A stretch of 36,664 bases of DNA from Armatimonadota bacterium (lineage in GTDB: Bacteria > Sysuimicrobiota > Sysuimicrobiia > Sysuimicrobiales > Sysuimicrobiaceae): the NCBI GenBank assembly GCA_025060455.1, contig JANXBY010000059.1, forward strand, positions 1 through 36,664. Reading direction: 5' to 3'. The notes under the pieces are model-generated. The model saw only the letters and a list, made by a program, of their open reading frames with translations. It had not been told where the DNA came from and did not search any database. Below, piece by piece: positions 23,411 through 31,146 of this stretch; position 1 is the stretch's first letter; each line of letters opens with the position of its first letter. The translations under genes were made by a program, and so were the position numbers.

Positions 23411-23761
23411 ATGGCCTACTACCTGGTTCGGGCCAAGCCTCGCAGGGAGCGGATGTCGGACCTACAGCGCCGGCTGGCGGCGGGAGAGTTCCTGCCCATG
23501 CGGCCGTTCGGAAAGGCCCTCTCCATAGCGCTGGAGGGCGCTCGGCTGGACCCGGTCACGGGGGAGGCGGTGTGGGAGGAGGAGGACTACTGTACGCCAC
23601 CCCTGGCCATGGAGCGGGAGGCGGTCCTCGACCAATATTTCCTGGATCTGCGTGTGCAACCCGTGCGCCGGGGCGAGGGCTGGGCGCAGGTGGCGCACCT
23701 TCCGAGCCTGTGGGGAGCCCCGCCGCTTGCGCCCCGACTGAATGGCAAGGCCCGGGACTAG
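23411..23761 (+). CDS. Conserved-looking protein of unknown function
   Basis: The 116-residue protein begins MAYYLVRAKPR and has distinctive segments FLPMRPFGKALSIALEGAR, EAVWEEEDYCTPPLAMERE and QVAHLPSLWG, with a single Cys. Such a compact, motif-like composition suggests a real conserved soluble protein, but I cannot place it in a family. ATG 23411 has AGGAGG nine bases upstream; the long frame before it (from 22544) is the shadow of the MBL gene. Its stop shares the four bases CTAG with the stop of the universal stress gene on the other strand. Confidence 0.75.
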   Translation: MAYYLVRAKPRRERMSDLQRRLAAGEFLPMRPFGKALSIALEGARLDPVTGEAVWEEEDYCTPPLAMEREAVLDQYFLDLRVQPVRRGEGWAQVAHLPSLWGAPPLAPRLNGKARD

Positions 23762-24639
23762 CCCCGCGCGTGGCAGATCAGCACGGGGACCGGGCTGCGC
23801 CGCAGCACGCACTCCGCGACGCTGCCCAGCAACAGGTGCGCGAGCCCCGTCAGGCCCCGGGTCCCGGTGCAGACCAGGTCTGCGCCCAGTTCCTCCGCGG
23901 CATGCACCACACCGCTACCTGCGGCGCCCAGGCGGACCTCCAGCCGGTCACCCTCCCGTGCCAGGGCCCGGAGCTGCTGGGTGGCCCGGCTGACCAGGTA
24001 GTCCCGGATCCGCTCGCCCACCGCGGGCGCCAGGATCTCCTTGGGGACGCTGGCGAAAGTCTCCGGGTTCAGCTCCACCACGTGTAGAAGGACCAGTTCG
24101 GCGCCGCACCGGTCCGCCAGCAGCCTCGCCCACTCCACCGCCTGGCGGGCCGCGGGTGAGAAGTCCGTGGCGGCCAGCACCCGCGCCAGGGCCGGGGAGC
24201 GTCCGGGGCGTACGGTGAGCACCGGCACAGGCGCGGTGCGCGCCACGTGTTCGGCCACGCTGCCGAACACCGTGCGGGCCACGCCGCTGCGGCCGTGGGT
24301 GCCCATACACACGAGGTCGGCTCCCAGCTCCACGCTGGCCCGCGGGATGGCCTCCCTCGGGGACCCCTCCACCACCACCGCCTGTCCTCCCCCAAACCGC
24401 TGGCTCCAGCGCTCCAGCTCCTCCTCAGCCCACCGACGTGCTGCCTGGCGCAGCTCCGTGGTGCCCGGGGCGCGCTTCACCAGTTCCTCCGGCAGCGCCC
24501 ACCACTCCACCTCCAGGGCGTGCAGGAAGGTGACGGCTGCACCGAACCGCTGCGCCAGCCACGCGGCCCAGGCTGCGGAGGACTCCGACGCCACCGAGAA
24601 GTCTGTTGGGGCGAGAATCTGCTGGACCTTGGGTTCCAC
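23758..24639 (-). CDS. Tandem universal stress protein (two UspA domains)
   Basis: The 293-residue protein has two UspA domains (about residues 4-145 and 152-293). Each begins with ILAPTDFS or VLAATDFS and ends with the ATP-binding loop: GTHGRSGVARTVFGSVAEHV and GTRGLTGLAHLLLGSVAECV, both matching GxxGx9GS. UspA proteins bind ATP and help survival under stress. GTG 24639 has AGGAGG upstream with spacing of seven. The gene is divergent from radA across 470 bases. Confidence 0.93.
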   Translation of the reverse strand: MEPKVQQILAPTDFSVASESSAAWAAWLAQRFGAAVTFLHALEVEWWALPEELVKRAPGTTELRQAARRWAEEELERWSQRFGGGQAVVVEGSPREAIPRASVELGADLVCMGTHGRSGVARTVFGSVAEHVARTAPVPVLTVRPGRSPALARVLAATDFSPAARQAVEWARLLADRCGAELVLLHVVELNPETFASVPKEILAPAVGERIRDYLVSRATQQLRALAREGDRLEVRLGAAGSGVVHAAEELGADLVCTGTRGLTGLAHLLLGSVAECVLRRSPVPVLICHARG

Positions 24640-25106
24640 CCGTACCTCCTGTGTTCACTCGGTTCTGTGCGCCCCGGCATGGAGCGCGTTCGACTCCAGG
24701 CTGCCACGCGAGTTGCCCTGGTGCGCGCTTCCGCACCGGCAGCGGCCGTGCGGCTGGCCACGACCCTCGCAGGGAACTCGACCTGCCGGCGCAACCCGGT
24801 GCGCCCGTGCGGCCGGGCCCAACGCCCTCTTCCAGCCTGCCAGGCTGGCCCGCTGCGGATCCTGACGGCGCGGTTCCAGGAGCGCGCTCCCAGTGGTGCT
24901 TCTCGCCACCGTGGCGGTTTCCCTTCTGCGGGGCATCGCCAAGCAGGCGGCGGGCGCCGTGTGCTCCCGGAGTGTAGCCCGGTTCCGCGGGGCGGGAATC
25001 CGCGTCATCATGGCTAGGGAACCGGGATGCAGCGGCCCCTAGCGGCACGCGGTGGCTGGCAGCCCTGGCCGCGGAGCTGGCTCCCGGCCAGAGATCGGAG
25101 GCAAGC
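24640..25106. other. Intergenic region between usp and radA
   Basis: About 470 bases without a supported gene; open frames here are shadows of neighbours. It contains a 17-base perfect palindrome (24832-24848) and should hold the divergent promoters of the two genes, but no clear -35/-10 pair is visible. Confidence 0.6.
24832..24848. repeat. 17-base perfect palindrome between usp and radA
   Basis: CCAGCCTG (24832-24839), central C, CAGGCTGG (24841-24848). The zero-length loop rules out an RNA hairpin of full size, so a DNA-binding site is more likely. GC-rich composition makes chance palindromes more common. Confidence 0.4.
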
Positions 25107-26444
25107 ATGAGGGTCCAGTACGTGTGCCAGCAGTGTGGGTTCCGGACGCCGCGGTGGCTGGGACGGTGCCCGAACTGCGACGCCTGGAACAGCATGGTGG
25201 AGGAGGTAGAAGGTCCCCGCAGGCCCGCGCGGCCGCGGGCTGCCAACCCTACCCCGCTGCCTGAGGTGTCCCCCCTTCCGGAAGAGCGGTGGCCCACCGG
25301 CATTACGGAGCTGGACCGGGTGCTGGGCGGCGGGATCGTCCCGGGGTCGTTGGTGTTGGTGGGCGGTGACCCTGGCATCGGCAAGAGCACCCTGGCCCTG
25401 CAGGCCGCGCACCGACTGGCGGAGGCGGGCCGCCCGGTGCTGTACGTGGCCGGGGAAGAGTCCGCGCAGCAGACGCGCATGCGCGCCGAGCGGCTGGGCG
25501 CGGTGTCCCGCGGCGTGTGGGTGGTGGCGGAGACGGACCTGGACGCGGTACTGGCCGCCGCGCGCAAGCTCCGGCCCGCCCTGTTGGTGGTGGACAGCAT
25601 CCAGACGGTGTACCGGCCCGAGGTTCCCAGCGCCCCCGGCAGCGTGGGACAGGTGCGGGAGTGTGCCGCCTCCCTCCTGCAGCTGGCCAAGTCTGAGGGG
25701 GTCGCGGTGGTGCTGGTGGGCCACGTGACCAAGGAGGGTGCCCTGGCAGGCCCCAAGGTCCTGGAGCACTTGGTGGACACGGTGCTGTACTTCGAGGGCG
25801 AACGCCACCAGGTGTACCGGATCCTGAGGGCGACGAAAAACCGATTCGGCTCCACCAACGAGATCGGCGTGTTCGAGATGGGACCGGCGGGGCTGGTGGA
25901 GGTGGCAAACCCGTCGGCGGCCTTTGTCGGGGAACGGCCCCCGGGAGCCGCGGGGGCGGCGGTGGTGTGTACTTTGGAGGGCAGCCGGCCGCTGCTGGTG
26001 GAAGTACAGGCTCTGGTGAGCCCGTCGGTATTCGGGACCCCGCGTCGGGCCACTTCCGGAGTGGATCCCAACCGGCTGCTGCTCCTGCTGGCGGTGCTGG
26101 AAAAACACGCGGGGCTGGCGTTCTCGCAGGCGGACGTGTACGCCAACGCCGCAGGAGGCGTGCGGGTGGAAGAGCCCGCCGCGGACCTGGGCATCGCCCT
26201 CGCCGTGGCCTCCTCCTACCGCAGCGTGGCGCTGGACGACCGCACGGTGTTCTGCGGGGAGTTAGGGCTGGCAGGAGAGGTGCGTCCGGTACCGCACCTC
26301 GGCCGGCGGTTGGCGGAGGCCCGCAAGCTGGGTTTTGGACGCGCGTTGGTGCCGCGGGGAGGGCCGGCCGGAGAGGAGGTGGGGCTGGAGGTGGTGGCCG
26401 TGGGCACGGTGACAGAGGCCCTCGACCTAGCCCCGTGGCGTTAG
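25107..26444 (+). CDS. radA: DNA repair protein RadA (Sms)
   Basis: Branch-migration ATPase used in recombinational repair. The 445-residue protein has the N-terminal C4 zinc finger (C7, C10, C21, C24), the RecA-like ATPase with Walker A GDPGIGKST (residues 87-95), LLVVDSIQTVYRPE as Walker B, the RadA-specific K244-N-R-F-G motif, and the C-terminal Lon-protease-like domain (from about 300) with GGVRVEEPAADLGIALAVASS. Length and order are complete. ATG 25107 has GGAGG five bases upstream. It is the first gene of the conserved radA to sigH block. Confidence 0.97.
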   Translation: MRVQYVCQQCGFRTPRWLGRCPNCDAWNSMVEEVEGPRRPARPRAANPTPLPEVSPLPEERWPTGITELDRVLGGGIVPGSLVLVGGDPGIGKSTLALQAAHRLAEAGRPVLYVAGEESAQQTRMRAERLGAVSRGVWVVAETDLDAVLAAARKLRPALLVVDSIQTVYRPEVPSAPGSVGQVRECAASLLQLAKSEGVAVVLVGHVTKEGALAGPKVLEHLVDTVLYFEGERHQVYRILRATKNRFGSTNEIGVFEMGPAGLVEVANPSAAFVGERPPGAAGAAVVCTLEGSRPLLVEVQALVSPSVFGTPRRATSGVDPNRLLLLLAVLEKHAGLAFSQADVYANAAGGVRVEEPAADLGIALAVASSYRSVALDDRTVFCGELGLAGEVRPVPHLGRRLAEARKLGFGRALVPRGGPAGEEVGLEVVAVGTVTEALDLAPWR

Positions 26445-26493
26445 GGACCAGGCCGTCTGGGTCCAGGGCCCTCCCCGGAACACGTGCATAGCG

Positions 26494-26522
26494 CGGACAC
26501 CCGACAAAGGCCGGCTTATACT
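26494..26522 (+). promoter_or_regulatory. Promoter for a probably leaderless PIN/TRAM transcript
   Basis: CGGACA (26494-26499) and TATACT (26517-26522) are 17 bases apart. The expected start of transcription is about 26529, three bases before the GTG at 26532, so the message would have almost no leader. No ribosome site precedes this GTG. Confidence 0.5.
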
Positions 26523-26531
26523 GGGCTCGAA

Positions 26532-27611
26532 GTGGCAGCGCAGGGCCGGACGGCAAGGCGGGTAGCCGCGTGGGCAGGGGCGGTACTGGGAGGTGCCCTG
26601 GGCGTCCAAGTGGCCGTGGCGCTGGCTGCCTTCCTGCCGATCCGAGGCTGGCCCCGGGTCGGTGCGGAGGTGGCGGGCACCTTGGTGGGTGCTGTTCTGG
26701 GCGCGACGCTGGCGCCTCCTGCCTGGCAGCTGTTCGTGCGGGTGATGGGCCGTGTCCTGAACCGCCTGGGGCACGTCCCGTGGCGGGAGGTGGAGATCGG
26801 CCTCGCGGGTTCCCTGGTGGGGCTGCTGGTGGCCACCGCGGTGGGGTACCTGGTTTCCGGGATCCCCGTGATCGGAGGGTACCTGCGGGTGGCGGCCCTG
26901 GTGGTGTTTGGGTACCTGGGCCTGCAGCTGGCCCTGCAAAGGCGCGAGGAGGTAGCTAGCTTGCTGGACCGGAGCCGCAGGGCCCGGGGACCTGGAAAGG
27001 TGCTGGACACCAGCGCCATCATCGACGGCCGGATCGCGGACGTGGTCCGCACGGGTTTTTTGGAAGGGCCGTTTTTGGTCCCGCGGTCGGTGCTGCGGGA
27101 GCTGCAGGCCATCGCGGACTCCCCCGACCCGGTGCGGCGGGCGCGGGGCCGGCGGGGGCTGGACGTCCTGCACCGGCTGCAGGAGGAGTCGCAGGCGGTG
27201 CAGATCGTGGAGGACGACGGCGAAGGTGAGGTGGACGAGCGCGTGGTCCGGGTGGCCCGGTCCAGCCGGGCCAGCGTGGTCACCACGGACTTCAACCTGA
27301 ACCGGGTGGCACAGCTGCAGGGTGTGCGGGTGCTGAACCTGAACGACCTCGCCTCGGCCCTCCGGCCCGTGGTGCTGCCGGGGGAGGAGGTGACCGTGCA
27401 GCTGCTGCGGGAGGGCAAGGAGCCAGGCCAGGGGGTGGGTTACCTGGAGGACGGCACCCTGATCGTGGTGGAGGGTGGAAGACCGCTCGTGGGGACCACC
27501 GTGGAGGCGGTGGTCACCAGCGTCCTGCAGACCACCGCGGGCCGCATGGTGTTCGCGCGGCCCAAGCAGGAGCTCGCCGCGCGGCGCGGTGGGACGGTGT
27601 CCTCTCGGTGA
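26532..27611 (+). CDS. PIN/TRAM-domain membrane protein (YacL family)
   Basis: Predicted 359 residues: four membrane helices in the first 130 residues (for example VAAWAGAVLGGALGVQVAVALAAFL and LAGSLVGLLVATAVGYLVSG), then a PIN nuclease domain starting KVLDTSAIIDGRIADV (D159 metal-binding Asp) with VVTTDFNLNRVA, and a C-terminal TRAM RNA-binding part (VTVQLLREGKEPGQGVGYLEDGT). YacL proteins are membrane-tethered putative ribonucleases in the radA-ispD region of Firmicutes. Start at GTG 26532 is favoured because the promoter at 26494-26522 would make a start further upstream (26484) lie outside the transcript. It overlaps ispD by four bases. Confidence 0.88.
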   Translation: MAAQGRTARRVAAWAGAVLGGALGVQVAVALAAFLPIRGWPRVGAEVAGTLVGAVLGATLAPPAWQLFVRVMGRVLNRLGHVPWREVEIGLAGSLVGLLVATAVGYLVSGIPVIGGYLRVAALVVFGYLGLQLALQRREEVASLLDRSRRARGPGKVLDTSAIIDGRIADVVRTGFLEGPFLVPRSVLRELQAIADSPDPVRRARGRRGLDVLHRLQEESQAVQIVEDDGEGEVDERVVRVARSSRASVVTTDFNLNRVAQLQGVRVLNLNDLASALRPVVLPGEEVTVQLLREGKEPGQGVGYLEDGTLIVVEGGRPLVGTTVEAVVTSVLQTTAGRMVFARPKQELAARRGGTVSSR

Positions 27612-28312
27612 AGGGACGGTCCAGGCGCGGGCGGGTGGCGGCCATCATCGCCGCGGCGGGCCGGAGCGCGCGCATGGGCCAGGGCACTCCCAAGGTCCTG
27701 CTGTCGTTGCACCAGGTGCCGGTGATCGTGCGGTCCATCCTGCCGTTCCACCACAGCTCCGCGGTGGACGAGGTAGTGGTGGTGGCTACGGAGGCGTCCA
27801 TCGAGCGGGTGCGGGAGCTGGTGGGCCGGTACGGTCTCGGCAAGGTGTCCGCGGTGGTGGCGGGAGGGCTGAAGCGCCAGCAATCGGTGGCCCTGGGCCT
27901 GCAGGCGGTGGGTCCATGCGAGGTGGTGCTGGTGCATGACGGCGCCCGGCCCCTGGTGACCGGCGACATCATCGAGCGGGTGGTGGAGGCGGCTTGGGAG
28001 TACGGGGCCGCGGTCCCCGCGGTGTCCGTGCGGGACACCATCAAGCGGGTGGACGGCGACCACGTGGTGGAGACCCTGGACCGGGACACCCTGCGGGCGG
28101 TCCAGACCCCGCAGGGCTTCCGGTACGAGGTGCTGGTGGCCGCACACGACCGTGCCCGCGCGGAGGGATTCTACGGGACCGACGACGCCACCCTGGTGGA
28201 ACGCATGGGCCACCCGGTGGCGGTGGTCCCCGGAAGCCCGGAGAACCTCAAGATCACCACCCCCGAAGACCTCGCCATCGCGGAGGCCCTGCTGCAGTGG
28301 CGGGAAGGGTGA
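27608..28312 (+). CDS. ispD: 2-C-methyl-D-erythritol 4-phosphate cytidylyltransferase
   Basis: Third step of the MEP isoprenoid pathway: CTP plus MEP to CDP-ME and pyrophosphate. The 234-residue protein has AAIIAAAGRSARMGQGTPK (nucleotide-binding loop), VVLVHDGARPLV (metal-binding Asp), RDTIKRV, QTPQGFRY, DDATLVE and PENLKITTPEDLAIAE, all in family order. The GTG start overlaps the upstream stop and its own stop overlaps ispF, so the three genes are coupled. Small N-terminal basic stretch (MKGRSRRGR) is extra. Confidence 0.96.
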   Translation: MKGRSRRGRVAAIIAAAGRSARMGQGTPKVLLSLHQVPVIVRSILPFHHSSAVDEVVVVATEASIERVRELVGRYGLGKVSAVVAGGLKRQQSVALGLQAVGPCEVVLVHDGARPLVTGDIIERVVEAAWEYGAAVPAVSVRDTIKRVDGDHVVETLDRDTLRAVQTPQGFRYEVLVAAHDRARAEGFYGTDDATLVERMGHPVAVVPGSPENLKITTPEDLAIAEALLQWREG

Positions 28313-28785
28313 GGGTGGGGATCGGGTACGACGTGCACCGCTTCGCGCCCGGGCGGCGGCTGGTCCTGGGAGGGGTCACCGTGCCCCACCCCCGGGGGCT
28401 GGCAGGCCACAGCGACGCGGACGCCCTCACCCACGCGGTCATGGACGCGGTGCTGGGTGCCTGCGGCCTACCGGACATCGGCACCCTGTTCCCAGCCGAC
28501 GACCCGCGGTACGAGGGGGCCGACAGCCTCCAGCTGCTGGACGAGGTCCTGGCGCGGGCCCGCGCCCGCGGCTGGCGGGTGGCGCAGGTGGACTGCGTGC
28601 TGGTCGCCCAGGAGCCGCGCCTGGGCGAGTTCCTGGCCCGCATGCGGGAGACCCTGGCCGCGCGCATGGGCCTCGGGGTGGACGCGGTGGGCGTGAAGGC
28701 CACCACCCCGGAAGGGTTGGGCGCCCTGGGCCGGGCGGAGGGCGTGGCGGCGCTGGCGGTGGCGCTGGTAGAGACCGTGGAGTGA
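28309..28785 (+). CDS. ispF: 2-C-methyl-D-erythritol 2,4-cyclodiphosphate synthase
   Basis: Fifth step of the MEP pathway, a zinc-dependent trimer. The 158-residue protein carries the metal ligands D8, H10 and H42 in MRVGIGYDVHRF and HSDADALTH, then DIGTLFP, and KATTPEGLGALGR at the end (substrate phosphate binding). GTG 28309 overlaps the ispD stop (GTGA); the GTG two codons later is an alternative. Length is standard. Confidence 0.96.
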   Translation: MRVGIGYDVHRFAPGRRLVLGGVTVPHPRGLAGHSDADALTHAVMDAVLGACGLPDIGTLFPADDPRYEGADSLQLLDEVLARARARGWRVAQVDCVLVAQEPRLGEFLARMRETLAARMGLGVDAVGVKATTPEGLGALGRAEGVAALAVALVETVE

Positions 28786-28808
28786 AGTCCTGGACGCGGA
28801 GGTCTGTG

Positions 28809-30335
28809 GTGGCCCTGTACGTGACCAACACCCTCACCCGCCGGAAGGAGCCCTTCGAGCCGTGGAACCCGCCGGAGGTCCGGATGTACGTGTGCGGGGT
28901 GAACCTGCACGGCCCGGCCCACGTGGGCCACGCGCGCAGCTACCTGTTCTTCGACGTGGTGCGCCGCCACCTGGAGTGGACGGGCTACCGGGTGCGCCAC
29001 GTGCAGAACTTCACGGACATCGAGGACAAAATCATCGCCCGGGCCCAGCGGGAAGGGCGCAGCCTTGACTCCATCGCCCGGGAGTACATCGACCGGTTCC
29101 TGCGGGAGATGGACGCCCTCCACGTGCTGCGGGCCCACCACTACCCCCGGGCCACGGAAGCCATCCCGGACATCCTCCGCATCGTCGAGGGGCTGATCCG
29201 CAAGGGCCACGCCTACGTGGTGGACGGCGACGTGTACTTCCGCGTGACCTCCGACCCTGACTACGGCAAGCTGTCCGGCCGGTCCCTGGAGGAGCTGCAG
29301 GCAGGGGCGCGGGTGGAGGTGGATCCGCGCAAGGAACACCCCATGGACTTCGCCCTGTGGAAGGCCGCCAAACCCGGGGAGCCCTCGTGGCCCAGCCCCT
29401 GGGGCCCCGGCCGCCCCGGGTGGCACATCGAGTGCTCCGCCATGTCCATGAGTTACCTGGGCGAGCAGCTGGACATCCACGGGGGCGGGGAGGACGTGAT
29501 CTTCCCGCACCACGAGAACGAGATCGCCCAGAGCGAGTCCCTCACGGGAAAGCCCTTCGTGAAGTACTGGCTGCACAACGCCCACCTGCGCATGGAGGGC
29601 CAGGAGGAGCGCATGACCCGCTCCCTGGGCAACGTGGTGTGGATCCAGGACGCCCTGAGCCGCTACCGCCCCGACGCCATCCGCCTGTTCCTGCTCAGCT
29701 CCCACTACCGGACGCCCATGACGTGGCGGGAGGAGGCCGTGGGCGCGTCCGAGCGGGGGGCTCTGCACCTGCGGGCGGCGGTGGAGGCCGCGGAGAGCCT
29801 GCTGCGGCGCACCCGGCCGTCCGGCCGCGTGTCCGCGGCAGGGCAGCGCTTGCGGGAGGAGGTGGCGCGGCTGCGACACGCATTCCGGGCGGCTCTGGAC
29901 GACGACTTCGACACGCCTTCCGCCATCGCGCACCTGCACGCCCTGGCCACCGAGGTCAACCGGCTGACGGACGCTGTGGCCAAGCGCCAGCCGGACGCAG
30001 GCCAGCCGGAGGACGCCGCGGAGGCGGTGGCCGAGGCCCGCGACGCACTTCGGGAGCTGGGAGGGGTGCTGGGGCTGAGGCTCACCGAACCAATCCCTGA
30101 CTCCCTGGCGGCGGCCCTGCGCCGGCTGGTCCGGGAGGACGACGCACTGCGCGAGGTGGACGGAGAGGGATCGCCGGAGGCGATTCTGGACCACGTGCTG
30201 GAGGTACGCCAGCGGGCCCGGGAACGCCGGGACTTCGCCACCGCAGACCGCATCCGCCAGAAGCTGCTGGACCTGGGTGTGGCCGTGGAAGACTACCCCG
30301 GGGGCAGCCGCTGGCGCATCCGCGACGGGGCTTGA
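28809..30335 (+). CDS. cysS: Cysteinyl-tRNA synthetase, divergent signature motifs
   Basis: Class I aminoacyl-tRNA synthetase charging tRNA-Cys. The 508-residue protein has C29, C209 and HHENE (zinc ligands of the family), GPAHVGHA as the HIGH-type motif, and the C-terminal DALR-like region with tRNA-binding helices. The usual KMSKS loop is R268-M-T-R-S and the first motif is [14 protein letters not shown] rather than VCGPTVYD..HIGH, so the catalytic loop is atypical. GGAGG at 28798-28802 fits GTG 28809 (spacing six); the second GTG at 28806 is closer than usual. It lies 23 bases behind ispF, as in other Firmicutes-type genomes. Confidence 0.93.
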   Translation: MALYVTNTLTRRKEPFEPWNPPEVRMYVCGVNLHGPAHVGHARSYLFFDVVRRHLEWTGYRVRHVQNFTDIEDKIIARAQREGRSLDSIAREYIDRFLREMDALHVLRAHHYPRATEAIPDILRIVEGLIRKGHAYVVDGDVYFRVTSDPDYGKLSGRSLEELQAGARVEVDPRKEHPMDFALWKAAKPGEPSWPSPWGPGRPGWHIECSAMSMSYLGEQLDIHGGGEDVIFPHHENEIAQSESLTGKPFVKYWLHNAHLRMEGQEERMTRSLGNVVWIQDALSRYRPDAIRLFLLSSHYRTPMTWREEAVGASERGALHLRAAVEAAESLLRRTRPSGRVSAAGQRLREEVARLRHAFRAALDDDFDTPSAIAHLHALATEVNRLTDAVAKRQPDAGQPEDAAEAVAEARDALRELGGVLGLRLTEPIPDSLAAALRRLVREDDALREVDGEGSPEAILDHVLEVRQRARERRDFATADRIRQKLLDLGVAVEDYPGGSRWRIRDGA

Positions 30336-30339
30336 GCGC

Positions 30340-31146
30340 GTGCCGCAGCAGGCCGACCCCTCTCCCGGAAAAAACGACGCGCCCGAGGCACGCGCGGACC
30401 TGGTGGAAGGCCGCAACCCGGTTCGGGAGGCGCTGCGGGCGGGCCAGCCGGTCCGTAAGCTGCAGGTGTCCAGGTCCGCGCGGCTGCGGGGTGCCCTCCG
30501 GGAGATCGTGGAGGAAGCGCGACGGCGCGGGGTGCCGGTGCAGTTCGTGGACCCCAGGTACCTGGACCAGCTATCTGCCACGGGTGCCCACCAGGGCGTG
30601 GTGGCGTGGCTGGCCGTCCGGCCCCTGCTGGATTTAGAAGACGTGCTGCAACGGGCCCGCTCCGCACCCGACCCGGTGTTGGTGCTGGTGGACGGGGTGG
30701 AGGACCCGCGGAACCTGGGAGCCATCCTGCGCACCGCGGAGGCTGCGGGGGTGGTCGGTGCTGTGATCCCCACGCGGCGGTCCGCGGGGCTTTCTCCGGC
30801 GGTGGCGAAGGCCTCGGCGGGGGCGGTAATGCACCTGCCGGTGGCGGGCGTGTCCAACATGGCCCGGGCGGTGGACGCGTGCCGCGAGGCAGGCTTCCGG
30901 ACCGTGGCCGCAGACCCACGGGCGCCCGTGGACTACGACCGAGCGGACCTCGACCCTCCTGTGGCGCTGGTGGTGGGAGGAGAGGAGCGGGGAGTCCGCC
31001 GGCTGGTGCGCGAACGGTGCGACGTAAGCGTGCGCATCCCCATGTACGGCAGGGTGGAGTCGCTGAACGCCTCCGTGGCCGCGGCCATCTTGCTGTACGA
31101 GGTGGTGCGGCGGGTGCGGGCCCGGAAGCGGCCGGAGGGGGTGTGA
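30340..31146 (+). CDS. rlmB: SpoU/TrmH-family 23S rRNA 2'-O-methyltransferase
   Basis: Methylates ribose in 23S rRNA (RlmB-type, around G2251 in E. coli) with SAM, via the knotted SPOUT fold. The 268-residue protein has an N-terminal RNA-binding part (LVEGRNPVREALRAGQPVRKL) and the three SpoU motifs: DGVEDPRNLGAILRTAEAAG, GGEERGVRRLV and IPMYGRVESLNASVAAAILLYE. GTG 30340 starts 4 bases after the cysS stop, too close for a usual ribosome site, so coupling is likely. It is followed by an overlapping vanW gene instead of the usual rae1 (yacP). Confidence 0.93.
   Translation: MPQQADPSPGKNDAPEARADLVEGRNPVREALRAGQPVRKLQVSRSARLRGALREIVEEARRRGVPVQFVDPRYLDQLSATGAHQGVVAWLAVRPLLDLEDVLQRARSAPDPVLVLVDGVEDPRNLGAILRTAEAAGVVGAVIPTRRSAGLSPAVAKASAGAVMHLPVAGVSNMARAVDACREAGFRTVAADPRAPVDYDRADLDPPVALVVGGEERGVRRLVRERCDVSVRIPMYGRVESLNASVAAAILLYEVVRRVRARKRPEGV

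Noticed and set aside
24425-26194. 589-codon minus-strand frame across usp, the gap and radA
   Set aside because: Overlaps two confident genes; no domain.
28254-30860. 868-codon minus-strand frame over ispF-cysS-rlmB
   Set aside because: GC-rich codon bias of the real genes leaves the opposite frame open; composition is Arg/His/Pro-rich without domains.
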